Below are positions 58,476 through 64,000 of a stretch of DNA of 64,000 bases, piece by piece; within the stretch, counting starts at the first letter, position 1; each line of letters starts with the position of its first letter. Made by a program: the position numbers and the translations under genes. This stretch comes from Neomicrococcus lactis (GTDB lineage: Bacteria > Actinomycetota > Actinomycetes > Actinomycetales > Micrococcaceae). Location: NCBI RefSeq assembly GCF_014200305.1, contig NZ_JACHBL010000001.1, positions 434,001-498,000 of the forward strand. The letters are read 5' to 3'. A model generated the notes under the pieces. That model made no database searches, was not told the origin of the DNA, and worked only from the letters and a program-made list of their open reading frames with translations.

Positions 58476-60002
58476 ATGAGACGCGCAAAGATCGTAGTCA
58501 CTTTTGGTCCAGCTATCGGAACCTTAGATCAAACTCGAGAAGCTGTTGCGGCGGGCATGAATGTTGCTCGTCTCAACATGAGTCACGGTGAACACTCGGT
58601 TCACGCAGAGTACCTAGAAAACATTCGCCAGGCAGCGGAGGAAGCAAAGCAGCCTGTGGCTGTCTTTGCCGACCTGCAAGGCCCCAAGATTCGCTTGGGA
58701 CGCTTTACGGACGGCCCTCACTTCCTCAACCTGGGGGACACCTTCACCATCACGATTGATGATATTGAAGGCACCAAGGACCGCGTATCCACCACCTTCA
58801 AGGGACTTGCCGGCGACGTTGCTCCTGGCGACACCTTGCTGATCAATGACGGCAAAGTGCGTCTGCGCGCTACCAAGGTCACGGAGACGGACGTGGTCAC
58901 CGAAGTGGTGGTTGCGGGCGAGGTCTCCAACAACAAGGGCATCAACCTTCCCGGCGTTGCCGTGAACGTGCCTGCCCTTTCTGACAAGGACGAAGACGAT
59001 CTCCGCTGGGCCATTCGTGCCGGCGTGGACATGATCGCGCTGTCCTTTGTGCGAAATGCCTCTGATATTTCTCGCGTTCACGAGATTATGGAAGAAGAGG
59101 GCCGGAAGCTTCCGGTCATCGCCAAGATCGAGAAGCCACAGGCCGTCGACGCGCTCGAGGAAATCATCGATGCCTTCGACGCCATCATGGTGGCCCGTGG
59201 CGACCTCGGCGTGGAACTTCCACTCGAACAGGTGCCGATTGTGCAAAAGCGCACGGTTGAACTTGCTCGCCGCTGGGCCAAGCCAGCCATCGTGGCAACG
59301 CAGGTCCTCGAATCGATGATTGAGTCGCCGACCCCAACCCGTGCTGAGGCTTCTGACTGCGCAAACGCCGTTCTCGACGGCGCGGATGCGGTCATGCTCT
59401 CGGGTGAGACCAGCGTTGGAAACTACCCGATCGAAACCATCAAGACGATGGCCCGCATCATCGAGTCCACTGAGGACCACGGTCTGGCGCGTATTCGTCC
59501 GCTAGCCACTCGTCCTCGTACGCGTGGCGGCGCAATTACCCGCGCTACCGTGGAGATTGCCGATGAGCTTGATGCCAAGTTCATCGTGGGCTTTACGGAG
59601 TCTGGTGACACTGCACGACGCTTGTCCCGCATGCGCCCGGCACGCCCGATCGTCTGCTTTACGTCGGTCCAAGCGACCTATCGCACCATGGCACTCGTGT
59701 GGGGCGTACGCCCACGACTCGTAGAGTTTGCGGACCACACTGACAAGATGACCGCTCAGGTGGATCGCGTGCTACAGGGCGAGGGTCTTGCGGAGGTTGA
59801 CGACATCGTGGTGATCGCAGCTGGTTCCCCTCCAGGGCAAGCTGGCTCCACTAACTCGTTGCGAATCCACCGCATTGGTGACGTCGCGGACGCCGGAGAA
59901 CTCCTCGAAGGCAAGACCTCACGCCCTGAAAAGCTTCGCCCATGGCGGACCAAGGATGAGGCGCTCAAGGATCTCATCTCGCGAATGCGTGAAGACATCT
60001 AA
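58476..60002 (+). CDS. pyk: Pyruvate kinase
   Basis: A 508-residue glycolytic enzyme converting phosphoenolpyruvate and ADP to pyruvate and ATP. It starts MRRAKIVVTFGPAIG, followed by ARLNMSHG with the substrate arginine. The catalytic lysine is in VIAKIEKPQA and the metal site in MVARGDLGVELP. ESMIESPTPTRAEASDCANAV and the C-terminal domain are complete. A shared bidirectional terminator follows, and the divergent -10 arrangement points to its own promoter. Confidence 0.97.
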   Translation: MRRAKIVVTFGPAIGTLDQTREAVAAGMNVARLNMSHGEHSVHAEYLENIRQAAEEAKQPVAVFADLQGPKIRLGRFTDGPHFLNLGDTFTITIDDIEGTKDRVSTTFKGLAGDVAPGDTLLINDGKVRLRATKVTETDVVTEVVVAGEVSNNKGINLPGVAVNVPALSDKDEDDLRWAIRAGVDMIALSFVRNASDISRVHEIMEEEGRKLPVIAKIEKPQAVDALEEIIDAFDAIMVARGDLGVELPLEQVPIVQKRTVELARRWAKPAIVATQVLESMIESPTPTRAEASDCANAVLDGADAVMLSGETSVGNYPIETIKTMARIIESTEDHGLARIRPLATRPRTRGGAITRATVEIADELDAKFIVGFTESGDTARRLSRMRPARPIVCFTSVQATYRTMALVWGVRPRLVEFADHTDKMTAQVDRVLQGEGLAEVDDIVVIAAGSPPGQAGSTNSLRIHRIGDVADAGELLEGKTSRPEKLRPWRTKDEALKDLISRMREDI

Positions 60003-60025
60003 CGAAGAATAAGATGACCTCAAAG

Positions 60026-60075
60026 TAAAGAGCGGGCTGTACAACCGGAATCCGGTTCGTACAGCCCGCTCTTTA
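60026..60075. terminator. Bidirectional terminator between pyk and pdtaR
   Basis: A 17-bp outer stem (60026-60042 with 60059-60075) is completed by an inner AACCGGA/TCCGGTT pairing. It is flanked by T-rich sequence on the plus-strand side, with a run of eight Ts shortly after. Confidence 0.92.
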
Positions 60076-60088
60076 TGTATTTTTTTTG

Positions 60089-60757
60089 CTACTTGACCTG
60101 GTCCACGATGGTCTCGGCGACCTCGCGCATGCTCAAGCGACGGTCCATGGACGTCTTCTGGATCCAACGGAATGCCTCTGGCTCCGTCAGACCCATCTTC
60201 TCCGTCAAGAGACCCTTAGCTCGCTCCACGATCTTGCGCGTTTCGAACTGTTCCTTGAGATCGGTGATCTCGCTGGCCAGAGCCAGAATTTCTTCGTGGC
60301 GGGACCGTGCGATCTCCAACGCAGGAATCAGATCAGCCGGCGTGAATGGCTTCACCACATACGCCATGGCGCCAGCCTCGCGAGCACGCTCCACGAGTTC
60401 CTTCTGGCTGAAAGCTGTGAGCAAAACCACAGGAGCAATTCGATCCTTGGCAATTGCTTCAGCAGCCGTGATGCCATCAATAACTGGCATCTTGACGTCC
60501 ATCAAGACGACGTCAGGACGAAGCTCCTTGGCAAGCTCAATGGCGGTCTCACCATTGTCTGCTTCACCAACAACTTCGTAGCCCTCGCCCCGCAAAATCT
60601 CGACGATATCGAGGCGAATCAAGGTTTCATCTTCCGCAACCAGTACGCGAACCGCGGGTGCCTTAGAACGGGAGGCAGCGTCGTCGTGCTGGATGTTTGG
60701 GGACGCAACCGATGTAGAAGTGGGCTGGGGGGACGCGCTCTTTGCGTCTTCGTTCAC
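60089..60757 (-). CDS. pdtaR: ANTAR-domain response regulator
   Basis: A 222-residue regulator. Residues ~36-155 are a receiver domain with the acidic pair in AEDETLIRLD and the phosphoacceptor D87 in VVLMDVKMP, then T and K in LLTAFS and VVKPF. The C-terminal ANTAR RNA-binding domain contains RKIVERAKGLLTEKMGLTEPEAFRWIQ. It is the PdtaR type, normally paired with the histidine kinase PdtaS, and acts as an antiterminator. The first ~35 residues are a Ser/Ala-rich linker. The GTG at 60757 has TAGGAG 7 nt upstream. Confidence 0.93.
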   Translation of the reverse strand: MNEDAKSASPQPTSTSVASPNIQHDDAASRSKAPAVRVLVAEDETLIRLDIVEILRGEGYEVVGEADNGETAIELAKELRPDVVLMDVKMPVIDGITAAEAIAKDRIAPVVLLTAFSQKELVERAREAGAMAYVVKPFTPADLIPALEIARSRHEEILALASEITDLKEQFETRKIVERAKGLLTEKMGLTEPEAFRWIQKTSMDRRLSMREVAETIVDQVK

Positions 60758-60871
60758 GATGTTTCTCCTAGGCCGCGCCGATTTACGTTCTAAGCCTATC
60801 GCCATGTATGCTTTATGAGCACGAGTTGCTGACGTGGGAAATATCAAAGTCCGCGAAGCAAATCGCAGCAG

Positions 60872-60956
60872 GCCCGAGTGGCGGAATTGGCAGACGCACC
60901 GCACTCAAAATGCGGCGGGTAAAACCGTGTGGGTTCGAGTCCCACCTTGGGCACCA
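60872..60956 (+). tRNA. tRNA-Leu (anticodon CAA)
   Basis: An 85-nt class II tRNA with acceptor stem GCCCGAG/CTTGGGC, anticodon loop CTCAAAA, a variable arm CGGGTAAAACCG and T arm GTGGGTTCGAGTCCCAC. The 3' CCA is encoded. It is divergent from pdtaR, as in relatives. Confidence 0.96.
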
Positions 60957-60961
60957 AAGCC

Positions 60962-60999
60962 AAAAAAAGTCCGGAAGCGGAGACGTTCCGGACTTTTTT
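60962..60999 (+). terminator. Terminator of tRNA-Leu
   Basis: GTCCGGAA pairs with TTCCGGAC around a short loop, preceded by seven As and followed by TTTTTT. Confidence 0.92.
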
Positions 61000-61100
61000 G
61001 TTGCCCAAAATAGCACTGGGTGAGCTTGGTCACGATTGCGTTTTTAGACGTCTTAAGCGAGCACCTACGAACTTCGCGAGAATCTTTCTAGGATGTGAGC

Positions 61101-61649
61101 ATGACTCGTTTCGTATATTTCGTGGCAATGTCCGTGGATGGCTACATCGCAGATGAAGCAGACAGCCTGCGGTGGCTTGAACCTTTTGATAAGTACGACG
61201 ACGGAAGCACCTACGAATCGTTCCTCGACACCATTGGTTCGATTGTCATGGGTGCGGATACCTATACGTGGCTTTTGAAGAACGCGAAGGGGGAGTGGCC
61301 GTACAAAGGCATCCCTACCTGGGTCTTCGCGCACCGCGAGCTCCCGAGTTTCCCTGGGGCAGACGTGACCTTTGCCCGTGGTGACATCGCGGAGTGGGCA
61401 TCGGAGCTGGCTCGCGACGCGGCAGGCAAGGACGTGTGGGTGATGGGCGGGGGAGCGCTGGCTGGTCAATTCGTTGATGCAGAGAAGCTCGACGAACTGC
61501 GGCTCTTCACGATTCCCGTGATTTTGGGTGGCGGCCGTCCGCTGTTTGCGATGCGGGCTACCGGCTCTCTTGAGTTGACGTCGATCAAGCAGCACGACTT
61601 GGGCGTTGTGGAGTCCATCTACCTCGTCACCACCACCCCGCACGCGTGA
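61101..61649 (+). CDS. DHFR/RibD C-terminal domain family protein
   Basis: A 182-residue protein with the dihydrofolate reductase-like fold of the RibD C-terminal family: VAMSVDGYIADEADSLRWL, GSIVMGADTYTWL, VWVMGGGALAGQFV and IPVILGGGRPLF. It should bind NAD(P)H and act as a reductase of unknown substrate. It is not the folate enzyme, since the typical DHFR substrate residues are not all present, and it is far from the rib operon. The ATG at 61101 has AGGAT 6 nt upstream. Confidence 0.88.
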   Translation: MTRFVYFVAMSVDGYIADEADSLRWLEPFDKYDDGSTYESFLDTIGSIVMGADTYTWLLKNAKGEWPYKGIPTWVFAHRELPSFPGADVTFARGDIAEWASELARDAAGKDVWVMGGGALAGQFVDAEKLDELRLFTIPVILGGGRPLFAMRATGSLELTSIKQHDLGVVESIYLVTTTPHA

Positions 61650-61668
61650 GGCGACAGCTAGCTCTTCT

Positions 61669-61697
61669 TTGACTTTCTGTGAGCTAGTTCATAATGT
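61669..61697 (+). promoter_or_regulatory. Probable promoter of the SDR gene
   Basis: TTGACT (61669-61674) and TAATGT (61692-61697) are separated by 17 nt, the best-spaced consensus promoter seen in the window. It would give a leader of about 160 nt, and CTAGCTC/GAGCTAG (61658-61687) forms a dyad across the -35 region. Confidence 0.55.
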
Positions 61698-61862
61698 ACC
61701 TAGCGTCTGAATTGCCTTTCAGGATTTTTATTTCTTGATTGGCACGAGGAACGCATGCCCGGTTGCGTAGTGCTCACTATTTTTGAGTACGACGCCGCCG
61801 CTACAGTAAGCGGTCAACGTCGAGCACGGCCTCGCTCCCGATAACTCGGAAAGAAAGTACGC

Positions 61863-62639
61863 ATGAGCAACCTTGAAGATTACGCAGTCAACACCAAGCC
61901 TTTGGCCGGCAAGCACGCGATCATCACGGGAGGTGCCAGCGGGATTGGTGCCGAGATGGTCAAGGCTTTCGCTGCTCGCGGCGCTGACGTCACCGTGGCG
62001 GACATGAATGCTGATGCCGCTCAGGCGCTGGCAGACGAAGTCGGTGGCAAGGTGTGGGTAGCGGATCTTTCAGACACGAAGTCGCTCGAAAACTTGAGCC
62101 TGGACGCGGACATTCTTGTCAACAACGCCGGTGTTCAGCGTATGAATCCCATTCAGGACTACGTACCCGAGGACTGGCGCTTTATCCACCGACTGATGCT
62201 GGAGTCGCCGTTCTTGTTGATCCGGGCTGTCTTGCCGAAGATGTACGAGCGCAATTTCGGGCGAATCATCAATCTTTCGAGTGCTCACGGTCTTATCGCT
62301 TCGCCGTTCAAGAGTGCATACGTGAGTGCCAAGCATGGGCTTGAGGGACTTTCGAAGGTCACCGCATTGGAAGGTGGCCCGCACGGTGTCACCAGCAACT
62401 GCATCAATCCGGGGTTCGTCCGGACCGCGTTGGTGGAGAAGCAGATTGCGGACCAAGCCAAGATGAATAACATTTCAGAGGAAGAAGTGTTGGAAAAGAT
62501 CATGCTGACGGAAAGCGCCATCAAGCGTCTCGCTGATCCGAAGGAAGTCGCAAGTCTTGCTGCGTGGTTGGCATCGGACGACGCGTCGATGGTGACCGGA
62601 GCGTCTTACACCATGGATGGTGGCTGGACAGCCCGCTAA
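61863..62639 (+). CDS. Short-chain dehydrogenase, 3-hydroxybutyrate dehydrogenase-like
   Basis: A 258-residue SDR. NAD is bound by TGGASGIG (22-29), NNAG sits at ~87-90 and the catalytic triad is S140, Y153 and K157 in SAYVSAKHG. The block SSAHGLIASPFKSAYV and NPGFVRTALVEKQI are characteristic of D-3-hydroxybutyrate dehydrogenase, so it probably oxidises 3-hydroxybutyrate to acetoacetate, as in degradation of storage polymer. The specificity is inferred from those blocks. The ATG has GGAAAGAAAG upstream. A strong hairpin follows. Confidence 0.85.
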   Translation: MSNLEDYAVNTKPLAGKHAIITGGASGIGAEMVKAFAARGADVTVADMNADAAQALADEVGGKVWVADLSDTKSLENLSLDADILVNNAGVQRMNPIQDYVPEDWRFIHRLMLESPFLLIRAVLPKMYERNFGRIINLSSAHGLIASPFKSAYVSAKHGLEGLSKVTALEGGPHGVTSNCINPGFVRTALVEKQIADQAKMNNISEEEVLEKIMLTESAIKRLADPKEVASLAAWLASDDASMVTGASYTMDGGWTAR

Positions 62640-62665
62640 GCGCCCAAGAAGCCTGAAGACTCTAG

Positions 62666-62736
62666 CCGGTAGCCCGCTAACTACTCGACACACCCCAACC
62701 CTTGGGGGCTGTTTGAGTGTTGGCGGGCTACGGTTT
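62666..62736 (+). terminator. Long cruciform-type terminator after the SDR gene
   Basis: GTAGCCCGC (62669-62677) pairs with GCGGGCTAC (62723-62731), with further inner pairings ACTC/GAGT, ACA/TGT and CCCC/GGGG. It is followed by GGTTTTGTT. Confidence 0.8.
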
Positions 62737-62818
62737 TGTTGCCGGTGTTTCAGCTTTCCCCAGCCAAGACCCGCAATCATGGCCGCTCACCGGTGGCCCC
62801 CGTGGGCGAAAATGAGCG

Positions 62819-63625
62819 ATGATCCGCTTCGAAGACGTATCTAAAACCTATGTGCGCGGTCACCAACCTGCGTTGAGTGACATCAATATTGAAATTGAAC
62901 GAGGAGATTTCACCTTCTTGGTCGGCGCCTCGGGTTCCGGTAAGTCAACTTTTTTGCGCCTCATTTTGCGCGAGGAACTCGCTTCCAGCGGACACGTTTA
63001 TGTGGCGGGAACAGCCCTAGAAACCATTTCTCAAAGTGGATTGCCGCGGTATCGTCGAGGGATCGGCATCGTCTTTCAGGACTTCCGTTTGCTCCCTAAC
63101 AAGGACGTTTTCTCTAACGTCGCGTTCGCGATGCAGGTCATCGGCCGAAATCGCGCGACGATTCGTGAGACGGTTCCAAACGTTCTCGAGATGGTTGGCC
63201 TCGAAGAGAAGGCCAAGCGCATGCCCCACGAACTCTCCGGTGGCGAGCAACAGCGTGTGGCAATCGCACGCGCGATCGTCAACAAGCCGAGCATTCTCTT
63301 GGCTGACGAGCCAACCGGAAACCTGGACCCCGCTACCAGCGTGGGAATCATGAACATTATGGACCGCATTAATCAGAACGGCACCACCGTGGTGATGGCC
63401 ACCCACGACCACGAGATCGTCAATTCCATGCGTCGTCGCGTGGTTGAGTTGCGCGGAGGCCAAGTGTCTCGCGATGAACGTGCAGGCGAATACACCTCAC
63501 TCATTCCGGTGACGCGCCCCGATGGTTCGCGTGAACTACGGAGGACGGACGAAGGCAATCCCTCCTCGGCGGCTCCGTCAGAGGGCTTCATTCGCCCCTT
63601 CGATTCTGAGGAGGACGAACTCTAA
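62819..63625 (+). CDS. ftsE: Cell division ATP-binding protein FtsE
   Basis: A 268-residue ABC ATPase that, with FtsX, activates peptidoglycan hydrolases at the septum. Walker A is GASGSGKST (36-44), the Q-loop is [11 protein letters not shown], the ABC signature is ELSGGEQQR, Walker B is [13 protein letters not shown] and the switch histidine is in ATHDHEIV. It is ~40 residues longer than usual FtsE because of a charged C-terminal tail. Its TAA shares a base with the ftsX ATG. It has no obvious ribosome-binding site. Confidence 0.95.
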   Translation: MIRFEDVSKTYVRGHQPALSDINIEIERGDFTFLVGASGSGKSTFLRLILREELASSGHVYVAGTALETISQSGLPRYRRGIGIVFQDFRLLPNKDVFSNVAFAMQVIGRNRATIRETVPNVLEMVGLEEKAKRMPHELSGGEQQRVAIARAIVNKPSILLADEPTGNLDPATSVGIMNIMDRINQNGTTVVMATHDHEIVNSMRRRVVELRGGQVSRDERAGEYTSLIPVTRPDGSRELRRTDEGNPSSAAPSEGFIRPFDSEEDEL

Positions 63626-64000
63626 TGTTGCGTTTCCTCGCAGGCGAAACCATCACCGGTATTCGCCGAAATTTCTCCATGTTCGTGTCCGTCATCTTGG
63701 TGACATTTGTGTCTCTGACCTTCGTCGGGGCCGCTGGCTTGCTGCAGTTGCAGATCAACCAGATGAAGGGCTTCTGGTACGACCGTGTTCAGGTCGCGGT
63801 CTTCCTTTGCTCCGATGACTACTCGAGCTCAACCTGCGCGGCAGGCGCGGTGACGGACTCGCAGCGTGATGCCATCAAGTCCATGCTTGATTCGCCGGAG
63901 GTGAAGTCCTACGTCGAGAGCTATCAGTACGAGTCCAAGGACGAAGCTCTTCAGCACTTCCGCGAGCAGTTCCAGAACTCGCCGATCGTAGACACTGTCA
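63625..64000 (+). CDS. ftsX: Cell division protein FtsX (3' truncated by window edge)
   Basis: The first 125 residues of a membrane protein coupled to FtsE. The N-terminal cytoplasmic segment [17 protein letters not shown] precedes a first membrane helix (~18-40), then the extracellular domain begins. It carries two cysteines (VFLCSDDYSSSTCAAG) that could form a disulfide. The remaining helices lie beyond the window. Confidence 0.93.
   Translation, partial: MLRFLAGETITGIRRNFSMFVSVILVTFVSLTFVGAAGLLQLQINQMKGFWYDRVQVAVFLCSDDYSSSTCAAGAVTDSQRDAIKSMLDSPEVKSYVESYQYESKDEALQHFREQFQNSPIVDTV

Overview
This 64 kb window is a chromosomal segment of a moderately GC-rich actinobacterium, most likely a member of the Micrococcaceae (Arthrobacter/Rothia/Micrococcus relatives). 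The evidence is gene order and family content. The block ribH-hisEG-hisF-TIGR03085-hisI-trpE-TIGR02234-HGxxPAAW-trpCBA-lgt-gltBD-pyk-pdtaR-tRNA-Leu is typical of Micrococcales. The window also carries DUF3000, ribonuclease D with HRDC, a Rv0909-like antitoxin, an ANTAR regulator and an IS1249-type transposase. GTG and TTG starts and 4-nt gene overlaps are common. Species is not determinable from the window.

Layout. 1-6.2 kb: an APC permease (5' end outside the window), a TRAM-type RNA methyltransferase and aconitase. 6.2-12.2 kb: a low-density stretch with one small membrane protein, then a complete D-galactonate catabolic operon on the minus strand (dgoK-dgoA-dgoD-transporter), divergent from an IclR-family regulator. 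12.4-15.7 kb: dxs, a DUF402 protein and an unrecognised conserved protein, tightly coupled. 15.8-26.5 kb: aldo/keto reductase, a Rieske lipoprotein, the fatty-acid oxidation fusion enzyme, RNase D, DUF3000, threonine aldolase, DUF6421, MsrB, a hydrolase and SufE. 26.6-32.2 kb: SseA, ZapE, BenE, an antitoxin-like protein, an intact IS1249-like element with an 8-bp target duplication, and a Gly-Cys-Val tRNA cluster.

32.5-37.2 kb: a PD-(D/E)XK protein, then def-fmt-rsmB-rpe. 37.2-41.9 kb: an FMN riboswitch and the riboflavin operon (ribM/pnuX-ribD-ribE-ribBA-ribH). 41.9-45.3 kb: scattered histidine genes (hisE, hisG, hisF, hisI). 45.3-51 kb: tryptophan genes. 51-60 kb: lgt, glutamate synthase and pyruvate kinase. 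60-64 kb: pdtaR, tRNA-Leu, a DHFR-like protein, a 3-hydroxybutyrate dehydrogenase-like SDR, and ftsE-ftsX (3' end outside the window).

The window is mostly core metabolism. Histidine, tryptophan, riboflavin, isoprenoid, glutamate and central-carbon genes are largely transcribed on the + strand. No defence island, prophage or CRISPR array was seen. The most unusual signal is at the DNA level. Two G/T-rich words, a 12-mer beginning GCGTCGTCGT and the heptamer GGGGGAG, recur almost exclusively on the + strand whatever the direction of the host gene. This looks like strand-polar chromosome-organising motifs (KOPS/AIMS type). Other points worth a look are a well-defined dgo promoter/operator region, several probable leaderless genes, an RBS-masking hairpin before the Rieske gene, and 15-bp tandem repeats before ribH.
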